Origin: Leishmania infantum JPCM5
Taxonomy: Eukaryota; Euglenozoa; Kinetoplastea; Trypanosomatida; Trypanosomatidae
Length of the DNA stretch: 47,500 nt
Assembly (NCBI RefSeq): GCF_000002875.2
Contig: NC_009420.2
Coordinates: 1-47,500, forward strand
Direction of reading: 5' to 3'
In this document: positions 19,080 to 28,409 of the stretch, in pieces
Layout: every line of letters starts with the position of its first letter
How positions within the stretch are numbered: the first letter of the stretch is position 1
Notes under the pieces: model-generated
Databases searched by the model: none
What the model saw: only the letters and a program-made list of their open reading frames with translations
Told to the model about the DNA's origin: nothing
Made by a program: the position numbers and the translations under genes

Positions 19080-19847
19080 TTAGTTGCGCAGAACACGTTG
19101 GCATCGCAGAATACCCTGAGACGCGCCTGCCACGCCGGGAGAAATGGACTGCGCCTTCGTGTAGTCTTCCAGCGCAAGCTTCCACTTCTCCATGCCTTCG
19201 TAGGCGATGCCGCGGCGCAGGTACGCCTTCACATTCGCCGGGTCGATCTCGATCGCGGCATTGCAGTCATCCACCATCAGAGAGTACATGTGCGTCTGCT
19301 GGTGGCAGGCAGCACGGTTAGTGTAGTACACCGCCTTCTCCTTGACGGGCTCCGTCTGCAGTTCAATCGCACGGGTGTAGAACTCCGCAGCCTGGTCATA
19401 CTTGCCGTCCTTGAAGAAGGAGTTGCCAAGCTGCTTGGCCTCCTCAGGGGTCTTGCACTGCTGCGACTTTGTCTTTTCGTTGCGCTCGCGTACTTTAGTA
19501 TTAACGGTGTGCAGCTTGTCCATCACCTCCTCGTTACCCGGGCTCAGTTGGAGCGCCTTCTGGAACGCCTTCTGCGCCTCATCGTACTTGCCCATGCTCT
19601 CCATGGCGACACCCAAGCGGAAGTAGCCCTTAAGCCAATCAGGGCGTAAGCGAATGCACTGCTTCGAATCCACAGCGGCCTTCTCGAAGTTATTCAGATT
19701 TTGCCAGCTGCCTGCACGATTCGAGTACAGAGCACCAGAAGCCTCGCCGTTAGGGTCCAGCTCGATGGCCTTGGTGTACCAGTCAATCGCTTCCTGATAC
19801 CGTTTTGCCTTGAAGGCGTCATTGCCCTTGGCCTTATAGTCCTCCAT
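19080..19847 (-). CDS. TPR co-chaperone-like protein with two clamp domains
   Basis: This 255-residue protein is almost wholly TPR: three repeats at about 1-104, a charged linker (105-132), then three more at about 133-240. Both blocks keep the five carboxylate-clamp positions that grip the EEVD tail of Hsp70 or Hsp90: K5, N9, N43, K73 and R77 in the first, and K138, N142, N177, K207 and R211 in the second. The repeat pairing resembles the TPR1/TPR2A parts of STI1/Hop, but the aspartate-proline domains and third TPR block are missing and the length is less than half of STI1. A cytosolic adaptor linking Hsp70 and Hsp90 is the best inference. The start at 19847 (MEDYKAKGNDAF) begins exactly at the first TPR helix, and a predicted acceptor lies 21 nt upstream. 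Confidence 0.9.
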   Translation of the reverse strand: MEDYKAKGNDAFKAKRYQEAIDWYTKAIELDPNGEASGALYSNRAGSWQNLNNFEKAAVDSKQCIRLRPDWLKGYFRLGVAMESMGKYDEAQKAFQKALQLSPGNEEVMDKLHTVNTKVRERNEKTKSQQCKTPEEAKQLGNSFFKDGKYDQAAEFYTRAIELQTEPVKEKAVYYTNRAACHQQTHMYSLMVDDCNAAIEIDPANVKAYLRRGIAYEGMEKWKLALEDYTKAQSISPGVAGASQGILRCQRVLRN

Positions 19848-19867
19848 TTTGCAAGAGTATGCGACAG

Positions 19868-19902
19868 CTGTCGAAGACGAGCAGGGAGAAGATAGAGAGG
19901 GG
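19868..19902 (-). promoter_or_regulatory. Predicted spliced-leader acceptor, TPR gene
   Basis: The minus strand shows CCCCTCTCTATCTTCTCCCT, then GCTCGTCTTCGACAG, with the AG at 19869-19868. This leaves a leader of only about 20 nt. Confidence 0.6.
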
Positions 19903-20410
19903 AACACAGAGTGTGAAGCTTGGAAGCGACGTAGTTCTGCCCCACAATCGCAGCGACAAGGGTGAATCAGGTAAAACCACACGCCGGTGTGGGAGGCAGT
20001 CCAGGACACAGAACACACAAAGGGCGAGGTAGCACCGACAAACAGGTTTGTGCGCAGCAACGAAAACGCGAAGAAGGGTGATCAGGTGGACATAGCAGTG
20101 GTTAGATAGCCAGGAGTACGCACGCACATCACACCGTACATGCGGCGACGCCAAGGGAACGCACATTGCATAGGAACAGCATCCAGGCAAGACGGACAGA
20201 GAAGAAACGTCACGAGAGAGCACCGTTCGTAGACTATCCGAAAAGCGCAGCCCAGCGCACTTGACGCTCACAAACGTGTCCTGCATTGTAGCAGCACCTC
20301 ACGCGACAAGCCTCATACGAACCTACCCCCGTTTCTGAAGTAGCGATGGGTACGCCAAGCCCTGCAGAGCGCTTCGACACTTAGGGCGTTCCTTTTGTAC
20401 AAAACGTTTC

Positions 20411-21035
20411 TTTTCCTTGTCAAGGCGCTGTTCTGCCATGAGCCAGTCAAGAAGTTGCGGCATACCATGTCAGCGCACCGGCCTCTGTAGGAGCACCGCG
20501 AGATCTCGATCTTCTCGGGCGAATACCGTCTGCCGTCGAATCGGCTCAACGCGTCCAGCGGACTCTTCGTGCCCTTCCTCGTCCCCTCGTCGGATAGGTG
20601 CTGCACGACCGGCGCCAGACGGAGAGACTCGGGGTGGAGAGAAGGGGGGGGCGGTAACCCCTCGAGCCAAAGGCGGTCTCCCCCGTCCAGGGCCATGCTC
20701 CAGGGGCCGAGGCAGTGGCATCCACTGTGCGGGTAGTGGAAGGAGGAAGAGGGATCTGGACGCATGCCGCATGAGCTCAGGGAGGGCACGTTGACCAGCT
20801 TCAGGCCAAGGCTCTCATAGACTCTGCGCACCCCCTACCTGTATCCCGTGTTTCTTTTTGGCGGCGAGCCGCTTCCAGCCACGGCATACCACAATGTGGC
20901 GCGGTCACTCTCCACAGTGGAGCCAGGAGGGCTCGATGACGTAAACGCGGGGTCCTCTCGTCATGCCTCCGCCACCTGTGTCTCACCAGTGCACCCGGTC
21001 GGGATGTAGGGGGGATGCCGCATGCTTTGCACACA
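20411..21035 (-). mobile_element. SIDER-like short degenerate retroposon, copy 2
   Basis: This is the second copy of the block at 6161-6786, about 99% identical and in the same orientation, 14 kb away. The A-rich end (AAGGAAAAGAAACG on the minus strand) is at the left. The Cys2-His2 zinc finger frame is intact and here continues upstream on the minus strand into more coding-like sequence, while copy 1 diverges at that point. It lies downstream of the leucine carboxyl methyltransferase, so it may be part of that gene's 3' UTR. Such high identity suggests recent transposition or gene conversion. The assignment to the ingi/L1Tc-derived family is inference. Confidence 0.65.
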
Positions 21036-22420
21036 AGCAGTTTGGAATTGATCGGTGTGGATCTTGTTGGGTCTTTTCCGTGAATTGCTCTTGGTCTGCT
21101 GATGTCCTGATACCTTGTTTGCAATATGATGCAGAATTTGAATTGTGCAACAGGCAGCGTGCGCCCAGTGCACGCATTTTCGGATCCTAGGGCCTGCTTC
21201 AGCACGGCATTGTTGTCCCAGTAGGTTTGCTCGCCGTCTTCATATTTCTTTTCCGTCTGTGTCATGGTGGGGCGTGTCTAGATGACTTGCTCGCATGCGC
21301 CGCGACAGGTGGGCCGTCGCTATGCATCTGCGGCGACATGGGGAACTTTCATCTTCTGCTGAGTCTGCACACCATTGGCAGGCTTAGGTGTGTGCCATGG
21401 GGAAAGGGTCCACGAAGAAACGTGTGCCTGCGCACGAAGAGCACATAGCTCGTCCTCCTGAACGGGGCACAGGGGGGCAGCGGCAGACACTCTCACAGGT
21501 GAGGAGCCCGTGCAGGGCGCGTGCGATGTGCGCGTAATCGCACCATTGCGGCTCAAGACCACAGCGCGAGGCGAGGTGTCGTTTGAGCGTCGAGCAATTC
21601 AAAAATCCTCCCCTGCAGACTCGGCGCAACGCTGGGTCGGATGCCCGCCCCGAAACAACATGCAGACCGGAGGCTATGCGGAGGTGGCGAAGGTACCACA
21701 GCGCTAGAAGAGTAGTAGGCAGCGCACCATCGTCAGCTTGGTGCTACCACCCACCCGCCGCTAAAGCGATCCCCAGTGCAAGCGCAGGTGACCGTGGGGA
21801 CCTGGGCGAGGATGAGCTCCTGCCGTCTCGTGGGCGCAGAATCTGTGCTCCTCCGGTGCGGGACAGCCGCCGCCAAGCACTTCCTGTCGCAGCGTGCCGC
21901 ATCGTGTATCCCCGTCTCGGGAGATGTCGGCCTGGAGTCTGAGGCCAGAGTGTTGGGGTCCCTAATGCATGCACTTGGCGCTGACGTCTCTGATATTGCC
22001 TAATTCTGCAAACTTGACCACCTCGTCGCTGTGCGCCAACTCACAATCGTCAAAGACGCCGAAATGAGAGGCGCACGCGAGGGCCCAGCAGCGCCAACAC
22101 TTGTACCCAGATCCGTCGCAGCATGTCATCCTCCACCGCTGTAGGGCTCGTGTCGGACGCCATGCGAAGGGAGAGTGCGTCCGCCGCAACAGCGGCACGG
22201 GCTCTTTTGTGCCTTGGTTGGCACGGTTGTCCTTGCAGCGCTTGCTATGTTCCAGCATCATTGCTTCACACACCGCGCGACAGCTGCAAGCAAGACGGCC
22301 GCAGCCTCTTGTCGCTGCACCTGTGAGAGGATGATGGTTGCGAAGCAACGCGATCGCCCCTGACATGATGGCAGTCTGTACCGCAATATATGTGGGAAGC
22401 GCGTAAGGAAACGTCACGAA
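21036..22420 (-). pseudogene. Decayed coding remnant, possible retroelement (DIRE-like)
   Basis: The minus strand here carries several broken frames with protein-like composition rather than the pyrimidine-rich sequence of normal spacers. At about 21570-21620 one frame holds a second zinc-finger-like string (VCRGGFLNCSTLKRHLASRC). Between 21962 and 22417 a longer Cys-rich frame occurs (EHSKRCKDN, CCDGSGYKCWRCW). Since the copy-2 repeat with its own finger follows directly downstream, the whole may be the degenerate C-terminal part of an ingi/L1Tc-type element. I could not identify reverse transcriptase or RNase H motifs, so this remains tentative. Confidence 0.35.
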
Positions 22421-22857
22421 ACGATGGGTAGCCTTCTAGCAAACAGAGGGGGAGAAACAGTGAATGGGGCTCCCTATACGTGCATGGAGGTGCCTGAGTG
22501 GTCATCAGAAACACCCGAACATGGGCACAGTAAGTCAGACTCTCTCACATGCGACGCCCGCCTCCACAGACAGTCGTCGAGAGAAGCAAGAAAACAAGCG
22601 TCACGGCAGACGAAAAAGAGTGAAGGTTCCGCAGCCCACGCAAGTGGAAGAAACAGTCGTGTAAGTTACGTGCGCGCTTAAGGTAAGGAGCATCCTTCAG
22701 AGAGGCTGCGGGGCAGCGGCAGAGGGGGGCAGCTCCCTTTCCATCCCTCTAGCTGCCACCACCGCCACTCGCCTTCGCCAATGCACGACGTAGTAAAAAA
22801 AAAGGCTAACCACAGTGTTCGCAGCGGCTCGTTGCTCGATAAAGAAAAGAAGCCGAT
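22421..22857. other. Spacer next to methyltransferase stop
   Basis: About 440 nt with no gene, forming the start of the methyltransferase 3' UTR. Confidence 0.5.
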
Positions 22858-23748
22858 TCAAAAAAGCTTTGGTAGCGGGGTGTCTTCGGTGCACGCCACG
22901 ACGAAGCAGTAGTGCTCGTGCATCAAGTTCCACTCCTCCCAGTCGTCGATCATTTCCAGCTTGTTGAGGCGAATTTGAATCTGACGTGGCACGCCAAGGT
23001 AGAGGTTCTTCATAGTGACGGACTTGACTGCTTTGAAACCAAGCTCGCTGCACCGCTGCGCGTGTGCCTCAGGCGTGGGAAAGTCGCCGATTCCTTTGAA
23101 ATCGGCACCGAAGTGCTGTAGATTCTCCACCATGACCTTGCCGAAGCGATCAAATGGCTGAATCGCGTCGTAGGTGACAAGCATAGTCTTTGTGCCAGGC
23201 TCGACAACGTCGCTCATCACAGTTCGCAATAGATTAGTGGTGACGGAGCCCTCAATGTACACGAACACCATCTCCGCGATCATGATAGTAGGGGTGCCGC
23301 CGTGCAGGTGCTCCTTCAGCGCCTTCGCAACACCCCTGGCGTCATACAGGTCGCAGGAGACCAGCACGTACTGTGAGCCCACCATCGATTGCATCTCGCC
23401 GTGGCGCTTGATGATGCGCTCCTTCTCAGCGACCAGATCAGCCAAGTCGAGTTCCACAAACTTCTGCACCGGAAACTGCGGGTCGCTGTGCTTTAGGCGG
23501 AAGTAGAGCGTGTCCATTCCTGCGCCAAAGTTGATTACCTGGATCGGTTGTCCGGCGGCGGTCGCGAAGCCCCGCACGCAGTTTTCAAACGCCGTTGTCC
23601 GCAGCCAGGTTCCACGGTTCATCAGCGGACTATTCACAATGGTGTGGTCCTTTTCGAAGAAGGACACAAACGGGTCATTCAGATAGCCTTTGCGGACACA
23701 GTGCACCTTGCGGGAGCATGCGTCATGGGCGGTCTGAATCAACGCCAT
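22858..23748 (-). CDS. Leucine carboxyl methyltransferase (PP2A methyltransferase, LCMT1-like)
   Basis: This 296-residue SAM-dependent enzyme matches LCMT1/Ppm1, which methylates the C-terminal leucine of the protein phosphatase 2A catalytic subunit and so guides assembly of its regulatory subunits. Visible family features are GYLNDPFVSFF (21-31), the NRGTWLRT segment (44-51), the SAM-binding NFGAGMDTLYFRL (73-85), the acidic ribose-binding strand FVELDLADLV, IMIAEMVFVYIE (near 155-166), the DRFGKVMVENL helix, and the C-terminal MHEHYCFVVACTE strand. Length suits the shorter LCMT1 type, without the kelch domain of LCMT2/TYW4. The ATG at 23748 is the first in frame. The protein is probably cytosolic. 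Confidence 0.92.
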   Translation of the reverse strand: MALIQTAHDACSRKVHCVRKGYLNDPFVSFFEKDHTIVNSPLMNRGTWLRTTAFENCVRGFATAAGQPIQVINFGAGMDTLYFRLKHSDPQFPVQKFVELDLADLVAEKERIIKRHGEMQSMVGSQYVLVSCDLYDARGVAKALKEHLHGGTPTIMIAEMVFVYIEGSVTTNLLRTVMSDVVEPGTKTMLVTYDAIQPFDRFGKVMVENLQHFGADFKGIGDFPTPEAHAQRCSELGFKAVKSVTMKNLYLGVPRQIQIRLNKLEMIDDWEEWNLMHEHYCFVVACTEDTPLPKLF

Positions 23749-24516
23749 GTTGAGGCGGAGCAGGTGTGAGTGGCTGTGTTCGCTCGTGTGTGTATGTGAA
23801 GGGGGAGAGGGGGCTGCCAGTTGTGAGAATCGCAGTCAGCAAGGTTGCTTCGAGAGAGAGCTGCACATACACTTCAACACCGACGCACCAGTGCACCGGA
23901 TGTCGCGAGGTACACCGCTGCTGCCTTGGTGACTAGATAGGGAAGAAAACCTTCGTACAAAACAGAATGCGAAAGCGAAGACGCGGCACGGCTCTAGACG
24001 CCAAAGCAGCGTAAGACCGCAGCCGCGGCGCCCGCAGAGAAAGTGAACAGAAAGAGGAGAGGACGGCGATGAGGAGAGTACAAAAAGAAAATCGATAACG
24101 CACCAGGAACGCAAACGGCGGCGACCAGGGATGGGCGTAAGAAACGACGCAAACTTGTCGGTCGCAGGCAACCGCTCTTACGCATACACCAAAGAGCCTC
24201 TTTGCTACGCTGCAGAAACGAGAAGGGTGCACTACTGAGTGCCAAGAGCACGAAGAGATGCGACGCTAGCGGGGGGGGGGGACACCACTGATATCGTTCT
24301 CGGCGGACGTAGTTCGATTAGAGCGCTGTATGTATCTTTCCTCTTTCGCTTACGCACGAAGCAGGCCTCAGCGAGGCAATCAGTGATCAAACGCACCACT
24401 GCCTTCATACCTCCTTGTTGGCCAAAATGAGGAAAAGAAGATGCGAGGCGTCGCTTCAGCGTCTCCTCTATCCACAAATCTTACTCGCACCCGTTAGCGT
24501 GGCCCTGCACACCGCG
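23749..24516. other. Spacer: exportin-like gene 3' UTR
   Basis: About 770 nt with the methyltransferase acceptor at its left and a G-run near 24270. No gene seen. Confidence 0.55.
23774..23813 (-). promoter_or_regulatory. Predicted spliced-leader acceptor, methyltransferase gene
   Basis: The minus strand has CAGCCCCCTCTCCCCCTTCAC followed by AG at 23784-23783 and again at 23775-23774, giving a leader of 26-35 nt. Confidence 0.5.
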
Positions 24517-27500
24517 CTAGGCGCCTATGATGGTAGTGCCGTGAACAGAGGATAGAGCATCTTGTAATAGCTCCTCAAAACCAGACTCGCTTGCGTTGGC
24601 GCTCCCGGCAGCCGACTGGAGTGCTGGGAAGATGGCGGTGACAAACGCGTCGCAGTTGGAGACCTCCCTCATCACAGTCTCCACCGTCGCAACCAGGCTA
24701 TCGTACGGTAAGCCTCGAACCAAAATGAGAAGGACACGAGATATCTGCCGTAGATTTCTGAAGAACACTTTTCCGGACGTCAGGGAGCGCAGCACGACCT
24801 TCAGCAGGTCGCAGCACGCGCTGGCGTGACTCGCCGGGGGAGTGGAAGCCTCCAAGAAGGCTGCGACGCTGGCTGTGACGGAGATGCCGGCGCGTTGGAT
24901 GTTGGCCCGCTCACTGTTGAGTGCATATAGCATAGCGGAGAGAAACGCATCGGAGCAGCTTGCAAACACAAAGTCCGCGGTGAAAGACTCGGCGCAGAGC
25001 TCCATACAGGTGAAAATACCATCCTCGAGACTCGGCAAGCTCAGTGAGCGCTCGTCCATGTGACGCAGCAACGCACCGGCGGCCTCCACTGTGGCAATCG
25101 AGACTGCGCGTGTGTCGTCGTCGGAGAGAAAGCAGTCCAGCGCCTTCCACTGCGCCAGGGAGCTGAGAAGCCTCGCGGTTGCGATAATGAACTCGGCTCT
25201 GTCGCCCTCGCCGTCGGCAGAAGTCCACGCGCTGCTGCTCTGCAGGGCCGTCACAGCGTAGCGCAGCTCCGCGACGACAAGGTCCAGCAGCATGCGAATG
25301 TCGCTGTCCTCCAGAAGAGGCGAGCAGGTGACAAACATGCTGCGCACACACTGCATAGACTCGATGACGATCTCGCGCTCATAAAACTTCGAGGCGGATA
25401 CGCCAATCAGTCGCTGTCCTGTCGCGAGCAAGGCCGGAAAGACGCACCGAATAACCTGCTGGCTGTGCAGCGACTCGAAAAGCCCCGCCAGTGAACTGAG
25501 CAGCTCTAGCACCAGGTTCACATCATCCTCAGAGGACGGTGAGAGGGCTAAGTCGCGAAGCCGTGCCTGCACGCTGTCCGCGTCTGAGCAGCACGAGATG
25601 ACAAACGCGATGAGGCGTCCCCGTGTGTGTCCGTAAAAGCGAAATCGATGAATTTCCTGTACAGCCCGCGTCAACACCTGAAACGCCTCCTGACGGTGGC
25701 AGAAGCTGCGCACGCGGCTGCTCTTGTCTGCCACGGAGTCGAGTAGCCGACAAGCTGCAGAAGTCGACTCCTCCTCGAAGGGAGTGAGGCGTAGTGCACC
25801 CACTACGGCAAGCAGCGACTGCACAACCATGTCCGCACCACCGCTGAAGGCGTCGGCGTAGAGGGTGCAGCTTTCCTCGGCCTCAACATACGTTTTGATG
25901 TACTGTGTGAGGACGTCAAGGAAGGCCGCGAGCACTGCCGGGCTCGCCGCTGCAGGGTTCTGCAACAGTGGCAGAAGTGCGTCCACCTCCTTGACAAGGT
26001 GAAGCAGCAACGCACTGCCTTGTGAGCCCATCTCAAGGAAGCAGCGAGGGATGTAGGGCTGCTCACCCTCGAGCGGGTCGGCAATGAAGAAGCCGACAAT
26101 CTTCAGCAGCGTCCAAAGAGCCTCGAAGAGCGGCGTAGGAGCAGCGCCGCCAGCACCGAGGGTGCTCGCCAAGGTGGATCGCAGCGACCGCAAGTATCGG
26201 ATAAGCAGCTCGCATGTGTTGCTAGCGCAGAGGCGGCCGACCTGCGCAACGAGGTGCAGGTGCGAATTGGTGAAGGTGTCGGCAAAGCAGTCCAGCTCCA
26301 GCTCGGCGGCGTCAGTGTTAACTTTGGTGTCGAGATACGTGGAGAAGATGGATTGGCAACCTTGGCTGATAAGGTGGCGTTGCGCAATCGTCTCGGAGCC
26401 GTTTCCGGAAAAGCTGTTACGGTCAATGTAGGACGTTAAGTGAAACCAGACGCTCAGCATCTCATCCACACACGACATCACATCAGTGTCAGTGTTGCTA
26501 GAAGTGTCGCGTCGAATAAGAAAGCCTGTCAAGGCCGTCAGTCGCGAGACGAGGGCGTGCGCCTGCGGGTGAAAGAAGAAGTCCACGTAGTTCGACACCA
26601 GTCGCAGGATCGCGTTGGCCAAAAGCGGGAAAAGGTGAAAATCGTCTTCCGTGGCCCACTGGGACAGGTGCTCGAACACATCCAGGCATAGCGACAGGGA
26701 AGACACAAGGAAGCGCAGTGTCTGCCCCTCCGTCCATTCGCTGCCCTTGAAAGAGCACAAGAGCTGAATAATCTCGATGACCTTCTGCCGATTGACCGGC
26801 ACGCCGTTCACGGCGCCGCTTCCGTACCACTCCCGCAGCACACCGTGCACAGTGACGCACGCGCCGCTCTCGAGGCCCACGTCGCCGACAAGCAACCGAT
26901 CCCACTCCTCATGGGCGACGTAGAACACGCCACACGACTCCTCGGTCGACGAGTCCTCCTCGAAAAACTGATGCGACGGCCAGGATAGGCACGACACCAG
27001 TGCCGTTAGCCCCTTGTCCACAGACATAGATGACTCACCTGCTGACACGAGGAGGCCGCGAAGGAGGGCCTGAATTAGGGTGGGTAGACGGCCCTCCTCG
27101 GCGAACAGTTTCCGGCAGTGCCGGTGCACGCGCACTGGCAATCCTCGATAGCGGGAGGGCGCGCTGAAAAGACCGAACTCCTCCACAGCGGACTGGCAGA
27201 TGATGCGATGAAGGTATGCCTTTGGAGATGGAGTGCAGGTCTGCGCTAAATCAACGAGGCCCACGCACACTGCTGTTATCTCCTCCACGCAAACGTCGAG
27301 ATTATCACCGACGCAGCCGAGTTTGAGCGCCACAGCTGTGGCTGTGGCGAGTTCCGACACTACCGGCGTCCACGCGGGCGTCTCCACCTGCGCCGTCATT
27401 TGATAGGCGTAGCCGAGTAGAAAAGCGATCACCGTGTCGCTTTGCTGCCGACGGCCATCTCGGCAGCGCGTCAGCGCATACACCAGCACCTTGAAGGCGA

Positions 27501-27687
27501 CGAAGCGGACATACACGTCATCGCTCGCGCCCTTCTCGTTCATGAGGCACTGCACTGCAGTTTGCAGCGTCCGCACACCCTCACCCACCTCCAGCTCCCG
27601 CAGCGCGGCAGCGGCTCCGTCGTGGTTGCCGCAACGCAAGCAAGTGGCAGCCTGCTCAATGTGACTGGACATGGCAACGCGCACCAT
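24517..27687 (-). CDS. Exportin-4-like karyopherin
   Basis: This 1,056-residue protein is alpha-helical throughout, as expected of HEAT-repeat karyopherins, and has the usual length. Two segments resemble exportin-4 as I remember it: GLPVRVHRHCRKLFAEEG (about 182-200), matching the family's GL-x-HxxCKxxFQEE stretch, and FFIADPLEGEQPYIP (about 533-547), matching the 'LADD-QGE-P-IP' stretch. The N-terminal region should then contact RanGTP. Exportin-4 carries proteins such as eIF5A and Smad3 out of the nucleus in animals, and can also import some transcription factors; cargo here is unknown. The first ATG in frame is at 27687 and a second at 27672 (MSSHIEQAATC) is equally plausible. The ten-C run just upstream is a possible site of length variation. 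Confidence 0.7.
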   Translation of the reverse strand: MVRVAMSSHIEQAATCLRCGNHDGAAAALRELEVGEGVRTLQTAVQCLMNEKGASDDVYVRFVAFKVLVYALTRCRDGRRQQSDTVIAFLLGYAYQMTAQVETPAWTPVVSELATATAVALKLGCVGDNLDVCVEEITAVCVGLVDLAQTCTPSPKAYLHRIICQSAVEEFGLFSAPSRYRGLPVRVHRHCRKLFAEEGRLPTLIQALLRGLLVSAGESSMSVDKGLTALVSCLSWPSHQFFEEDSSTEESCGVFYVAHEEWDRLLVGDVGLESGACVTVHGVLREWYGSGAVNGVPVNRQKVIEIIQLLCSFKGSEWTEGQTLRFLVSSLSLCLDVFEHLSQWATEDDFHLFPLLANAILRLVSNYVDFFFHPQAHALVSRLTALTGFLIRRDTSSNTDTDVMSCVDEMLSVWFHLTSYIDRNSFSGNGSETIAQRHLISQGCQSIFSTYLDTKVNTDAAELELDCFADTFTNSHLHLVAQVGRLCASNTCELLIRYLRSLRSTLASTLGAGGAAPTPLFEALWTLLKIVGFFIADPLEGEQPYIPRCFLEMGSQGSALLLHLVKEVDALLPLLQNPAAASPAVLAAFLDVLTQYIKTYVEAEESCTLYADAFSGGADMVVQSLLAVVGALRLTPFEEESTSAACRLLDSVADKSSRVRSFCHRQEAFQVLTRAVQEIHRFRFYGHTRGRLIAFVISCCSDADSVQARLRDLALSPSSEDDVNLVLELLSSLAGLFESLHSQQVIRCVFPALLATGQRLIGVSASKFYEREIVIESMQCVRSMFVTCSPLLEDSDIRMLLDLVVAELRYAVTALQSSSAWTSADGEGDRAEFIIATARLLSSLAQWKALDCFLSDDDTRAVSIATVEAAGALLRHMDERSLSLPSLEDGIFTCMELCAESFTADFVFASCSDAFLSAMLYALNSERANIQRAGISVTASVAAFLEASTPPASHASACCDLLKVVLRSLTSGKVFFRNLRQISRVLLILVRGLPYDSLVATVETVMREVSNCDAFVTAIFPALQSAAGSANASESGFEELLQDALSSVHGTTIIGA

Positions 27688-28409
27688 CGCTCGCGGCTGT
27701 CTGGAATCCTTTCCACACGGCTTCTGCACCGCTCACCTCCCCCCCCCCTCTCTTGAGCTCCCGGAGAACGTCTTTTGATGGGGTCAACGTGCGGGCGTGT
27801 GAATGTGCGCTGGCTCGCTCCTTTCGATTCGCTGTGTGCCCAGCTCTTATGATTCCGGTGTTGGCACACCCGTTTGGCTCCCGGTCAATGCACGGGGGCA
27901 ATCACCACTGTGCGCGCGAGCATGTGTGAATGCAGCAGACCGGGTAAGGGCAGACGCGAGGAAGCATAAGCGGGGTATGCAACACAAAATGCGTGCGAGA
28001 GGCAGTGAGAGGAAAAGAAGAGTAGTGACATGACACAACACGTGCGACCGCAGAGGCAAGGAGAAGACGCAGACATCCTTCAAACATACGGTGTCCCTCG
28101 GCAAGAAAGCGTGCATCTTTCGTTTCGTGTCCACCGCGACAGCCGACACACCGCAGATCATGGCAGGGGTCTCGCACACGTGCGCAGAGGTGAGGAAACA
28201 AGACAGAAAACTGCAGGTCAGGCCCGTCCCGTGCCCTTTCCAGCTTTCGCAAGTTCCACACTCAGTGGTGAGAGTGGGAGGCAGGAGGCAAGACCGGGCG
28301 CTGTCCCTTGCGGCGTGCGGCAGACAAGTCGGGGGGTACGTGGACACTTGTGTGAGCCGCGTTTGTGGCGCCGTGAATAGCAAAGGCCTCCGCGAAGAAC
28401 AGCACCAGT
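27688..28409. other. Spacer: REV1 3' UTR
   Basis: About 720 nt. Apart from a run of ten C on the plus strand near 27740-27750, I see no feature and no gene. Confidence 0.55.
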
